64,000 nt of DNA from JAUIIK01 sp963709995. Lineage in GTDB: Bacteria > Chloroflexota > Chloroflexia > Thermomicrobiales > CFX8. The first letter of the stretch is position 1. The number at the start of each line of letters is the position of its first letter. Location of the stretch: assembly GCA_963709995.1 (NCBI GenBank), contig CAVPYN010000002.1, positions 558,001 through 622,000 on the forward strand, written 5' to 3'. The position numbers and the translations under genes are program-made. The notes under the pieces are model-generated. The model saw only the letters and a program-made list of their open reading frames with translations. It was not told where the DNA came from and made no database searches. This document shows, piece after piece, positions 48,082-57,977 of the stretch.

Positions 48082-48393
48082 ATGTCAGGCGCTATTCCTA
48101 TACCAATCCCACCCCCTGTTCCACCAGCAAAGAGCATCATTCCTCGCCGTGCAGGTGGGCGAGCCGGGGCTCTCGGCGCGCTCGCCACGATCCTGGTCCT
48201 GGCCGTCTCGGGCATCAAGGAGTATGTCAACTCGGAAAAGGGCACCCTCGAGGGCTCGGAAATTCTTGACCCGGTGGCGGAGACCGAACGCATCATCTAC
48301 GTTTGCACTTATCGTTGTGGCGAGGGTGGCCGGACGTTCACACGCCAGTATCCATTGATTCAAGGTGGATGTCCCAAGGTACTCCAGCGCTAG
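48082..48393 (+). CDS. Small membrane-anchored protein with CTYRCG motif (copy 2)
   Basis: 103 residues, unrecognised. It starts MSGAIPIPIPPPVPPAKS (Pro-rich), then has a Gly/Ala-rich hydrophobic helix (GALGALATILVLAVSGI), a charged linker and VCTYRCGEGGRT followed by GGCPKVL. The motif C-TYRC-G-(D/E)-G with a later GCP matches the upstream 79-residue protein, while the N-terminal halves differ. GAAAGG precedes the ATG at 48082; an earlier in-frame ATG at 48067 is possible. The gap between the two genes is 60 bp, so they are likely one transcript. Confidence 0.72.
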   Translation: MSGAIPIPIPPPVPPAKSIIPRRAGGRAGALGALATILVLAVSGIKEYVNSEKGTLEGSEILDPVAETERIIYVCTYRCGEGGRTFTRQYPLIQGGCPKVLQR

Positions 48394-48545
48394 AATTCAC
48401 CCGTTGAGGCAAACTGACTGAGCGCGCGACCGGCGCCTGCCCCTCACGGTGATCTGGAGATCAAGGCACCTGTCGTCCCAACCGGTAAACTTCGCGTCGT
48501 CGAGAATCGAGCGCGTCTTCGGCGTCTATCGATGCGAGCATTCCG

Positions 48546-49169
48546 ATGATGGAGTTGCCGCTTTACAGCAACATTGACGAGGTGCGACAAGCCGCGAACG
48601 GGTGTCAAGCCTGTGGGAGAGCCGAAACCCGCACGCAGGTCGTGTTTGGCGCCGGCAATCCGGGGGCACGGATCATGCTCGTTGGGGAAGCGCCCAGTTC
48701 TTCGGACGACGTTTCGGGCATCCCCTACTCTGGTCCGGCGGGAGATCTCCTCGATGAGTTGCTCGCCGAAGCTGGAACGACCCGCGAACAGATCTGGATC
48801 ACCAATTTGTTGCGTTGTTTCGAGGGGCGCGAGAGAGGGGGACAAGTCGAAAATCAACCTGCCCGGCTCACCGAGATTCGCGCTTGCTCTCGCTGGCTCA
48901 ATCTCGAAATCCAGTATGTAGATCCAGCCGTCATTCTGGCCATCGGCGCACCAGCCGCGCGAGCGTTGATCGGATCGGACTTCAGGCTCACCGAGCGACG
49001 GGGCAAGCCAGTTACACGCCCGGACGGGCGAACAGTGGTCGCCACGCTCCAGCCAGCCTATGTGATGCGCATCGGTTCGATCGTCGACGACGTTGCGCGC
49101 GTGGAGTCCCGAGCATTGGTACTCGCGGACCTGACACTCGCCCTCCGATTGGCTTCGCCTATCAACTAG
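48546..49169 (+). CDS. Family 4-like uracil-DNA glycosylase
   Basis: 207 residues. Four Cys suitable for the [4Fe-4S] cluster are in CQACGRAETRT, NLLRCFEG and RACSRWLNLE. The active-site motif is GEAPSSSDD, where typical family 4 enzymes have GEAPG followed by acidic residues, and the third motif reads LQPAYVMR where the family usually has HPS or HPA. The fold and cluster suggest uracil or related base excision in DNA, but the two changed motifs leave activity uncertain. It is convergent with the repeat-rich secreted protein gene. Confidence 0.82.
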   Translation: MMELPLYSNIDEVRQAANGCQACGRAETRTQVVFGAGNPGARIMLVGEAPSSSDDVSGIPYSGPAGDLLDELLAEAGTTREQIWITNLLRCFEGRERGGQVENQPARLTEIRACSRWLNLEIQYVDPAVILAIGAPAARALIGSDFRLTERRGKPVTRPDGRTVVATLQPAYVMRIGSIVDDVARVESRALVLADLTLALRLASPIN

Positions 49170-49218
49170 GCATCACCCTGATTCGCGTCGATCCAACGTT
49201 CGAACCGCGGACAAAAGA

Positions 49219-49247
49219 AGAGGGCTCCGCCAGCCAGCGAGCCCTCT
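49219..49247 (-). terminator. Intrinsic terminator after the secreted repeat protein gene
   Basis: A 9-bp perfect stem (AGAGGGCTC with GAGCCCTCT, 49219-49227 and 49239-49247) with an 11-nt loop is followed on the minus strand by TTCTTTTGT. It starts 18 bp beyond the stop of the 996-residue gene. It could also act weakly on the opposite strand for the glycosylase gene. Confidence 0.75.
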
Positions 49248-49264
49248 CCAACCTGAACGACGGT

Positions 49265-52255
49265 TCAGTCGATCAGGTTCTCCAGCAGCGATTCGGCGAA
49301 GTCGATCAACTGTTGGGCGTCCAATTGGTCGATCAGGAACGGCGGCAGATTATCCACCACCCGTATGAAGGTTCGCAGGAGACGAACGGCTACTCCTTCC
49401 AACCCGATCTCATCGAAGTACTGGGCTAGGTTCACCATCGACAACAACACACCTTCAACAACCATGTTGTCGACAACCGCCCTGATTAACGATTCAAGCT
49501 CGTCGTAGCTCTCCTCTCCTGGTCTCTCGATTTCGGTGACGGTTAGCGTGAACGTGTCCTCGTCATCCAGCACCGGATCGCCGTCATCGGAGAGCGTGAT
49601 CGATGCCGGGTAGCTCCCGGCATCGCCGATGTTCGTGCTAATCGTGATTACGCCGGTCCCGTTACCGTTGTCCACGAGGGACGCGAACGCGGGAAGATTC
49701 GCGTTCAACGTCAACCCATCTCCATCGAGATCGCTGCCGGTGATCGTGATCGTCGTCGAATCTCCCTCAGTGATTGAAACGTCATCGATTGGATCGAGAT
49801 TGGGGTTTCGATTCACGTTGGTCACTGTAATCGTGAAGGTCTCAGTATCCGACAGATTCGGGAATCCATCATCTGTAATCGAGACCGAGCCGCTGTAGTT
49901 GCCGGCATCATCGAAATCAGGACTGAGAGAAATGAGGCCGGTGCCGTCACCGTTGTCGACGAACGATGCGAACGGCGGGAGATCGGCGATCGTGACAACC
50001 CCGTCACCGTCCACGTCGCCCGAGGTTATCGTGATCGTTTCAGTCTCGCCTTCGTTCATGAAGACGTCGTCAATTGGATCGATGTTCGGATTGCGGTTGA
50101 CATTGTCGACCGTGATCGTGAACGTATCACTGTCAGTCAAACTTGGAGTTCCGTTGTCAGTGATGGTGATCGTGGCACTGTAGATTCCACTGGCGTCGAA
50201 GCCCGGATTGACCGTTATCACCCCCGACCCGTCACCGTTATCAACCAGCGAGACGAATGAGGGAACGTCGGCACTGATGACCAAGCTGTCACCGTCAACA
50301 TCACCGCCAGTAACCGTGAGCGTCGTAACGTCGCCCTCGTCTATATTGAAATCGTCGATCGGGTCGAGATTCGGATTCCGATTAACGTTGTTGACCGAAA
50401 TCAGGAAAATCTCCTCGGTGGAAGAGGCCGGATCATTAACCTCGGTTGCCCGCACAGTCACGATGTAGTCGCCTTCGTCGACAAAGGTTGGAGCAAACGT
50501 GAACGCGCCGGTTCCATTGCCGTTGTCGATGAACGTGCCGAAGGATGGAAGCCCACTTACCACTAAGGAAATGTCGTCACCGTCCGGGTCGTTCGCAACG
50601 ACCGGCACAGTGGTCGATTCTCCTTCGTTCATAACGACATCGTCGATTTCAACAATCACCGGGGTATTGCCCGCCTCGAGTATGTTGATCACCACGGTGG
50701 TCGACGCCGTTTTGACTCCATCGCTTGCAAACGCAGTGAACACATACTGGCCAGCGTCGCCGACTTGCGTGTCACATACCAGATCGATCTCGACTGACCC
50801 ATCGGTTAAACCCGTCACACTAAAGACACACGGATGGTCCTCAGAGACCGCATCGAAACGCACAAAGGACAGGGGCCCGTTCTCAGGGTCCGTAATCCTC
50901 AGCGCAACGCTGATCATCTGACCTTCGATCGCCGAAGTTGACCCGGTCAATTCGAACACCGGCGGCAAGTTGGGGGCAACAACCGTGACAACGACGTCAT
51001 CAACCATCGTCACTCCGTTTTTCGTGGCCCGGATTCCAACATTGTAGTCACCCGTGTCGAGCCCGGTAGCGTCGAACGTGGCCACCGGGCCCGGTGTTTC
51101 AAACTTGCCATTGCCATCCAGGTCGAACTCGATCGTCGCTCCGGGTGACGCGATTGGCGTCAACACAATCTGTTCGCCCTGGACAACTGCTTGATCGCCC
51201 CCAGTATCCAGAAACGGTCGTATGGTGATGGTGAAGGTGCCTGCGTTGGAACTGCCAAACGGGTCTGTCACCGTGACAGTGACGGTATGGGTTCCCGCCT
51301 GGACCGACGTGTCGCAAATGATCGCGGCGGCAGTCCCATTCGGATTGAGCACGGTCAGCTGGCAGCCAGCCGGCAATCCCTGAGCTGTCCAGGAAATGAC
51401 GTCGCCATCAGGATCCGATGCCGTTAAGCCGAACGCACCCTCTTGTCCCTCCTGCATTTCTCGATCGGAAAGGCCGGTCGGATTGAGGACAGGCGCGCTG
51501 TTACTGGCGGTTTCGTCTACGTTGATAACGACATACTGATCGCGAAGAATGATCTGGGACCGGCCGAAATCAGTCGATTCCTCGAGATTCTCGTTGGGCG
51601 GTGGGCAGTTGAGCGATGCCACGTCCGGGTTGCCCTCGAGTTGGGGCGGGACCTCGGCGGTAAACGTCAGGTCAAAGGTGAAATCAGTGTTCACATTCAC
51701 CGGCGGGCTAAACGAGCCCAGGAATCGAGCGTCTTCGCCGGGCGAGGGACTTGTCAGGTCGAGCGGGATGCTGATCGGCGTCCCGGCATCGTTGACGAAG
51801 GTCGCGACGACGTTGAGCGCTTCGAGCGGGAACTCGGTCGTCACGCCCACGCCCGTGTTTTCAACCTGTGGAACACCTACTTCGATGCTCGTGAACTGAT
51901 CTCCGGTTGGCGCAAGGTCCACGCTGTAATGATTCGTCTGCAGGTTGTTGATAGTTTCCGACGTGTAGGTAACCGCCTGGTCAGGAGAACAGTTCAGGAA
52001 GGTGCTGGACTCCCCCCGCACCCCGGACAATTGCACGAAGGTTCGATTTCCGCTCACCGTGAACGGTCCAAATGGGCTTTCGATGAAGAACTCCTCCGCC
52101 CCGCTTGCGGTTGATTTCTGGACACCACTGAACGTGTACCCATCCGAAACATCCACTTCTAAGGGTACGGATGCATGCGCTTGGCTACGAAAGCCCGCGA
52201 GAGCGGGAAGAACGATCAATATCCCTAAAAAGACCCGTATTGCCAGTGTGCGCAT
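49265..52255 (-). CDS. Large secreted protein with tandem cadherin/Ig-like repeats
   Basis: 996 residues. A signal peptide (LAIRVFLGILIVLPALAGF, cut near AHA) opens the chain. A unique N-terminal region follows, then two putative Ig-like domains (about 265-530) and four tandem repeats of about 93 residues (about 535-920). Each repeat has an I/L-DPIDD-type entry, an EG turn and Asp-rich calcium-type motifs such as DVDGDS, DPDGDD and DLDGDG. The C-terminus is a short helical stretch (LSMVNLAQYFDEIG to the end) with no LPXTG motif or membrane anchor, so attachment is unclear. A surface or adhesive role is inferred from architecture only. Confidence 0.85.
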   Translation of the reverse strand: MRTLAIRVFLGILIVLPALAGFRSQAHASVPLEVDVSDGYTFSGVQKSTASGAEEFFIESPFGPFTVSGNRTFVQLSGVRGESSTFLNCSPDQAVTYTSETINNLQTNHYSVDLAPTGDQFTSIEVGVPQVENTGVGVTTEFPLEALNVVATFVNDAGTPISIPLDLTSPSPGEDARFLGSFSPPVNVNTDFTFDLTFTAEVPPQLEGNPDVASLNCPPPNENLEESTDFGRSQIILRDQYVVINVDETASNSAPVLNPTGLSDREMQEGQEGAFGLTASDPDGDVISWTAQGLPAGCQLTVLNPNGTAAAIICDTSVQAGTHTVTVTVTDPFGSSNAGTFTITIRPFLDTGGDQAVVQGEQIVLTPIASPGATIEFDLDGNGKFETPGPVATFDATGLDTGDYNVGIRATKNGVTMVDDVVVTVVAPNLPPVFELTGSTSAIEGQMISVALRITDPENGPLSFVRFDAVSEDHPCVFSVTGLTDGSVEIDLVCDTQVGDAGQYVFTAFASDGVKTASTTVVINILEAGNTPVIVEIDDVVMNEGESTTVPVVANDPDGDDISLVVSGLPSFGTFIDNGNGTGAFTFAPTFVDEGDYIVTVRATEVNDPASSTEEIFLISVNNVNRNPNLDPIDDFNIDEGDVTTLTVTGGDVDGDSLVISADVPSFVSLVDNGDGSGVITVNPGFDASGIYSATITITDNGTPSLTDSDTFTITVDNVNRNPNIDPIDDVFMNEGETETITITSGDVDGDGVVTIADLPPFASFVDNGDGTGLISLSPDFDDAGNYSGSVSITDDGFPNLSDTETFTITVTNVNRNPNLDPIDDVSITEGDSTTITITGSDLDGDGLTLNANLPAFASLVDNGNGTGVITISTNIGDAGSYPASITLSDDGDPVLDDEDTFTLTVTEIERPGEESYDELESLIRAVVDNMVVEGVLLSMVNLAQYFDEIGLEGVAVRLLRTFIRVVDNLPPFLIDQLDAQQLIDFAESLLENLID
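49500..50640 (-). repeat. Four tandem ~280-bp coding repeats
   Basis: Similar DNA phrases recur near 49787, 50068 and 50357 (the segments coding for N-P-N-x-DPIDD), spaced 279-290 bp apart. They encode the cadherin-like repeats of the secreted protein. Copies have diverged clearly, so this is not a recent duplication. Confidence 0.8.
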
Positions 52256-52320
52256 CGCTCAACTCGCTTTCTGTTCTCGATGCGTTCGTGCCGAACAAGT
52301 TCAGGGATCCCACCCCGCGT

Positions 52321-52539
52321 TCATTCCGCTTCCGCCGAAAGCCACAACGCCAGCAGTTCGAGCAATCGCTCGACATCGGCAACGGCGCATCGCTCCCCGC
52401 GCTGGACATGCTCGACCGTCCCACGCCAAACCCGCCTGTCCGGCTGAGCTGGCTCGGTCCACATGCGCACGATGAGCGTCGCTCTCCGGGCATCTGAAGC
52501 CGGTCCAGGGTCACGTTCGACTGCCGCGCATCGTTTCAT
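52321..52539 (-). CDS. Small conserved-looking protein (WRG-x-VEHV type)
   Basis: 72 residues. The pattern RMWTEP, then RVWRGTVEHVQRGERC, then DVERLLELLALW resembles a small family I recall from Chloroflexi and cyanobacteria, of unknown function; the memory of the family is not certain. No signal or membrane segment is present. The start at ATG 52539 lacks a clear ribosome site. It sits between the regulator gene at 52.6-56.2 kb and the secreted protein gene, all on the minus strand. Confidence 0.55.
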   Translation of the reverse strand: MKRCAAVERDPGPASDARRATLIVRMWTEPAQPDRRVWRGTVEHVQRGERCAVADVERLLELLALWLSAEAE

Positions 52540-52605
52540 GCCCGCAGCCTAAAGCCACCCGCTAAAATCTCGCTAAAATCGGTAATGGAGTGGGTGCCCT
52601 GCGAC

Positions 52606-55600
52606 CTATAGAGGCCGATCGAAGTCGGGATCGTTCTCGATTGCCCGTGCAAGCGGGATCGCGGCGAGCTCTGACGCGATGCTTCGGGCCTGCTGGAGAA
52701 GTGTTTCGCGTTCCCTGGCATCGGCGGTCACTGCGGCACGGGCGTAAAGAGTCCATCCGAGGTCGTACCGCATATCGGACTCCCGGGCAATTGCTTCAGC
52801 TTCTGAAAGCGTTTCCCGAGCAGTGTCGATTTGTCCGAGCACGGACAAAACCCTGCCGAGCGCCAGGAGATTTCGTCCTTCGCTCAATCGGAATCCACCC
52901 TCACGGGTAATTTCCAAACCCCGGCGAGCCGCACGTTCGCCCTCAGCCGCCTGCCCGTTTGCGGTCAGTGCCAGCGCTAGCAGCGGCAAGCCCTCGCGTT
53001 GAGCATGGATGTCGTGGATCTCGGCGCCAGCGGCCATCCCTCGCTCCACCCAGTAGCGAGCCTCCCCGGCATTTCCCATCAACAGTTCAAGCTCAGCCCG
53101 GTGGAGATAGGCGTGTCCACGTCGCTGGACATTGTTGATTTCCCGCGAAAGTTCGATCCCTCGCTCAAGTGTGTGAATGGCCTGACTGGTCTCGCCCAGG
53201 CGCACCAGAGCTTCACCCAGCCCGACAAGCACGTGCATCACCGTGTACTGCGCCCGAAGGCTTTCCGCCCGTCCCAGCACCTGCTCGTACGTCAATCGGG
53301 CCTCCAGGAGGCGGCCACGCTGGCACAAGGCGTTAGCGGTGTTCGTCAGCCCGCTTATCTCAAGTCGTGGCACGCCAAGCTCCGCACCAGTTCCGGCCAC
53401 CTGCTGGTGGATGCGCTGGCCCTCAATCAGGTTTCCGCGCAGACCAAGCAATCCACCGAGAATGTCCTGGCAGCGGGCGCTGAGAACGCGATCCCCAAGC
53501 ATGGCAGCCCGCGCGATCGCCGTGCGATAACGGTCTTCGGCCGACGTTAGATTCCCAAGACGTTGCTCGGCGCTGCCTATCCTAAGCAGTAGCTCGATTT
53601 CTCCCCGATCGATCCCCTCGTTTCCACTCCAGTATTCGAGCGCGCGTTCTCCATGTTCGACCGCAAGACGGAACTGACTCTGGAAGAAACATGCCGAGCT
53701 TCGCCCCGCCTCTATGTTTCCGAGTTCGATCCGAACATAGGGCGCATTCTGATCTTCGCCGGAGTGCCGGAGAATCTCGTCAGCCTCGGTCAGGATCCGG
53801 AGTGAGCGATCAAATCGCCCGCGCACATCCCCAAGGGCGCTGGCGAGCTTGCGCTTCACCCGGCTGGCGCTGATCGGATCGCTACTGATCGCAATCAGTG
53901 TCTCGTACTCCTCTATCGCGTTGTCCCACTGTCCAGCGGCGACCAGCGCATCGGCTTGACGCTCCAGAATGCTGAAATGTTGAATACCGGGCGATGCATG
54001 AGGCAACCCCGCTTCAAAGTGCTGCAGCGCCAGGCCGCAAAAGCGGAGGGCGTCGGAGACGGCAGATTGCCGCATCGCCTGATCGCCGGCGTCAACCGCC
54101 GCCGCGACGATTGCCGCTCGCGGCGCGTCGCCTTCGACGAGATGGTGCAGCGCCTGTCCGGGTGGAATCGAATAATCCGGCGCGAGATCCTGGAGGACAC
54201 GCCCGATGCGAACATGCCATTCCTGGCGTTTAGCGGCGCTGAGGGCGCCGTAGGCTACTTCCCGCACGACCGGATGTTCGACGACATAACTGCGCCCGCC
54301 CGGACTCATCCGAATCAACTCACGTTCCAACAGGGCATCGAGCGCCGAAAGCGTCTCCTCCAGCGTGGTTTCCGTAATCGCCGAAATGACCTGGGCACGA
54401 CACTACGTGCCGGCAACACAGACGGCCCAGAAGCCGTTTGGAACCTCTGCCTCAAGGCGGCTGATGCGACTCCAGATGAATTCACGCAGGGCATTGCCCG
54501 GCATCCCAACCCGGCCTTCAACCCGCAAAGCGATCTGATCGATGTGCCATCCATCCTGATCATCAACGTCGAGTTGGCCAGCGCGCAGAAGCGAGCGAAG
54601 AGTTTCAATCACAAACAGCGGCAATCCGCCGGTAATCGCATGGAGATTCCTGCTGAGCTCAGATCGACGTTTGACGTCTCGTATTCCAAACGAGAGCAGA
54701 TCATCAAGCGCGCTGGCTTCGAGCGGCGACATCGGCAGGTCAATCAATTGCCCGCCGCGCCGTGCGTCGGAGATCAGCTGTGTTGTTTCTGGCGGCGCGG
54801 CCTCGGTTGACCGCCTGGAGACGACCGTCAGGACGCCGGTACCGAGGCGGTGAATGGCATAGCTCAACCAGACAATCGACTGTGAATCCGCCCACTGGAG
54901 ATCGTCAACCACGAGAACACCGGTATCGCCCCGAAACATTATCCGCAGCGCCTGGGTGATCGCTTCGAACAGCTGTGACACTTCGATCGACCCTTGAACT
55001 GCCCGATCGTCACCCGCGAGGATCCGGGCCTGCGGCACGAGCCGCATCAGCGCCGGGGCAAATGGTTCCAGTCTGCGGCGGCCAGCCAGGCTTGGCTCTT
55101 GCTCCAACCAACCGGCTAGCAATCGGGCAAGAGGCGCATAGGGTATCGTCCGCTCCGCTTCATGACAGCGAAGCCAGACGACACGAGGAGCAGGAACCCG
55201 AGACGCGGTTGGAGCTTCATAAAGTTGCTCGCAGAACTCCTGAACAAGCCTCGACTTGCCGGCTCCTGGCGGGCCCGAAACCTAAACAACCACGCCAGTC
55301 TCATTGCTCGCGCGCTCGACCGCTCTGAGGAGCTCAGCTAGCTCGCTGGACCGTCCGACGAATGGCAAGCGTAGTTCAGACGTCACTCCACCAGCGGCAA
55401 TCTCGGCATGCAGGTTGCTGGAGCCCGCCCATCGATTGGCGACATCGGCTCGGAGTTTCAGCTTCTCACCGGAAGGCTCGACGCCTAGTTCGCTGTGGAG
55501 GACCTGTCGACACTGCTCGAAGACGGCCAGCGCATGGGAACGCCTACCCCGGGCGACGTGGCAGCGCATGAGTCGCCGGTAGAGCTCTTCTCCCAGGGGA

Positions 55601-56238
55601 TCGAGATCGAGTGCCTGCTCCAGCCATCGCGCCGCCTCGTCCCATTTGCCAACGACCGCTAGCGCGTCGCTGTATATGTCAAAAAGATCGAGGTATCGCG
55701 ATCGTAGTCGTTCCCGGGTGCTGAACGCCCATTCAAGGTAGGGATCATCCGCGAAGTATTCGCCACGATAGATTGAGATCGCTTCAGCACAAGTTGTAAT
55801 CGACGCGCCCTTATCGCGCCTCCACTGCGCTGTCGCTCGCTGGCTCGCCGCCAGGAACTGGTCCACATCGATGGTACTCGCCGCCGCGGCAAATCGATAC
55901 GCGCCGGGTTCGGTGTGAATGTATCGAGAGTCCGTGCCCCGCCCCAATCCGGGCTCAAGGGTTAATCGGAGCGTTCGCACGGCAACCTGCAGGCTTCGAC
56001 GGGCTGCTCCGGGTTCGCTTTCTGGCCAGATGTTGTCGATCAAGCGCTCGATCGTAACCGGACGATCGCGCTCCTCCAGGAGCAACTTGAACAGCGTGAG
56101 AGTGGGCCGCGTTCTCCACTCCCGGCGAGGAATAAGTTCCTCGCCTCGCCAACACTCGAATGGTCCAAGCATGAAGATTCGCAGGGAATCGCCGGGCGTG
56201 CTCGATGGGGGATGAGTATCGAGGCAGATCGCATCCAT
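52606..56238 (-). pseudogene. BTAD-AAA-TPR transcriptional regulator interrupted by two in-frame TAG codons
   Basis: One continuous frame of about 1,210 codons. It encodes an OmpR-like winged helix (LLEERDRPVTIERLIDNIWP) and BTAD domain (about residues 1-290), an AAA/NACHT-type ATPase (SGPPGAGKSRLV, VLVVDDLQWADSQS) and a long TPR-like region. This is the SARP/LuxR-like large activator design. Two TAG codons, at 55282-55284 just before the Walker A motif and at 54403-54405 after the ATPase, break it without any change of frame. It may be a decaying gene, contain base errors, or be expressed as separate parts. TAG is used as a normal stop elsewhere in the window. Confidence 0.8.
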
Positions 56239-56345
56239 CAGCCTCGCCCTCCTTCCTACCTTCACGAGTGCGAACCTGGCCCCGTCGCATGGTCACGTTG
56301 ATTCGGACGCATGCAGCGCTCCCCTCGCCAGCCAGGAGCACCAAA

Positions 56346-57882
56346 TCACCGGGGCTGCATCTGCTCCTCCGGATCCCCATTGGTCGTACTGGCATGGGCG
56401 GTTCGCATTGCCGGGAACAGGATCACCTCACGGATCGAATGCTGATTGGTCAAGAGCATAGCCAGCCGGTCGATCCCGAGACCGAATCCTCCCGTAGGCG
56501 GCATTCCATACATCAGCGCCTCCACGTAATCGAGATCAATGGGCATCGTCTCATCGTCACCCAGTTCCCGTTGCTCGGCCTGTGCCTTGAATCGCTCGAA
56601 CTGATCCAGCGGATCATTGAGCTCCGAATAGCCGTTCCCGAACTCAATGCCCGCCGCGAACGGCTGGAGCCGCTCGACGGTGAATTCACTGTCTGGACGC
56701 CGCTTGGCTAGCGGGGAAAGCTCGACAGGGTAGTCGACGAGAAATGCAGGTTGTATCAGCTGGGGACGGACAAACGTCTTCATCAGCTCATCGACGATCT
56801 TCGGCCAGACGGTGTTGGGCGTAACATCCGCGCCGGCCTCTTTCGCCAGCCTGTACAGATCTTCCTGACTGCGATGCTGATCGAAGTCGATACCGGTCTC
56901 TTCGAAGATCGCGTCGGACAGGCTAATCCTGCGCCAGGGCGTCTGAAAATCGATCGACTGTCCCTCGTACTCGATCGTCGTTTCCCCGGTGAGCGCCACG
57001 ACAACCTCCGCAACCATGTCCTCAACTGTCCTCATTACCGTGTCATAGTCGCCATAAGCCATGTAGAACTCGAGCATCGTAAACTCAGGCTGATGGTTGC
57101 GATCAACACCCTCGTTGCGGAAGTCTTTGCAGATTTCATAGACCCGTTCAAACCCGCCAACGATGAGCCGCTTGAGATAGAGCTCGTCAGCAATCCTCAG
57201 ATAGAGCGTTTGTTCCAGTTCATTGTGATAGGTGGTAAAGGGCTTCGCAAGCGCCCCGCCGTAAACTGGCTGGAGTGTCGGAGTCTCAACTTCCAGGAAG
57301 CCCGCATTGTCCAGATACGATCGAACGCGCCGCGATCATCCGCGTTCGCGTGCGGAAGACCTCACGAACCTCGGGGTTGGTGAAGAGATCGACATACCGG
57401 CGCCGGTATCGCTCCTCGACGTCGGTCAGACCGTGCCACTTTTCCGGTGGCGGGGATATCGCCTTCGAAAGCATTATCCAGTGTGCGACTTCGAGCGTGA
57501 TCTCGCCGGTTCGCGTGCGGAAAAGGCTCCCACTCGCTTCGATGAAATCCCCACGGTCGACATGCTGGCTGAACCATGCAATATCGCCTTCCAGGAGGCC
57601 GTTCTTGCGAAGATAGATCTGGATGCGACCGTGGCCATCTTCGAGATGGGCGAAGATCGAGCGGCCCATGTCGCGCACCGTTACCACCCTGCCTGCAAGC
57701 GTGATTCGCTCGGAATCGTGCGTGCCCGCCAATCCACCTTCAACCTGCTCGAAATGCTCGATCGCTTCAGAGGATGTATGCGTGCGTCCACTTCTCGCAG
57801 GATATGGTTCGATGCCGGCTTGACGCAGGTTGTCAGCTTTTTCAAGCCGAATACGTTGCTGCTCGGTAAACTCCAACTCCAT
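56346..57882 (-). CDS. lysS: Lysyl-tRNA synthetase (class II), frameshifted
   Basis: About 511 residues when joined. The N-terminal OB domain (LAGRVVTVRDMGRSIFAHLED) is followed by motif 1 (PEVREVFRTRTRMIAA), motif 2 near FTMLEFYMAYGD and motif 3 GGFGLGIDRLAMLL. One frame change near 57325 (GC-rich GCGGCGCG) moves the reading frame just after MIAA. Everything before and after it matches LysRS, so a sequence error is likely. It follows greA by about 95 bp with a terminator between. Confidence 0.92.
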
Positions 57883-57920
57883 CGGACATGCTCCTGAGTC
57901 TCACTCGTCGCCAATAGAAA

Positions 57921-57948
57921 CGCCGCGGCATCGGTGTCTACCGCGGCG
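57921..57948 (-). terminator. Intrinsic terminator after greA
   Basis: CGCCGCGG (57921-57928) and CCGCGGCG (57941-57948) form a perfect 8-bp stem with a 12-nt loop, followed on the minus strand by TTTCTATT. It lies between greA and lysS. Confidence 0.65.
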
Positions 57949-57977
57949 GTCTCGGCCGGTTCGTCAGTTGGTCTCTG

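Noticed and set aside
49629..50921. Series of long open frames on the plus strand opposite the secreted protein gene
   Set aside because: They mirror the tandem repeats of the minus-strand gene, show Ser/Thr/Val-rich low complexity and lack ribosome sites; they are antisense shadows.
52606..56238. Amber codon reassignment or pyrrolysine insertion as an explanation for in-frame TAG codons
   Set aside because: TAG is an ordinary stop for other genes in the window, and no pyl genes are visible.
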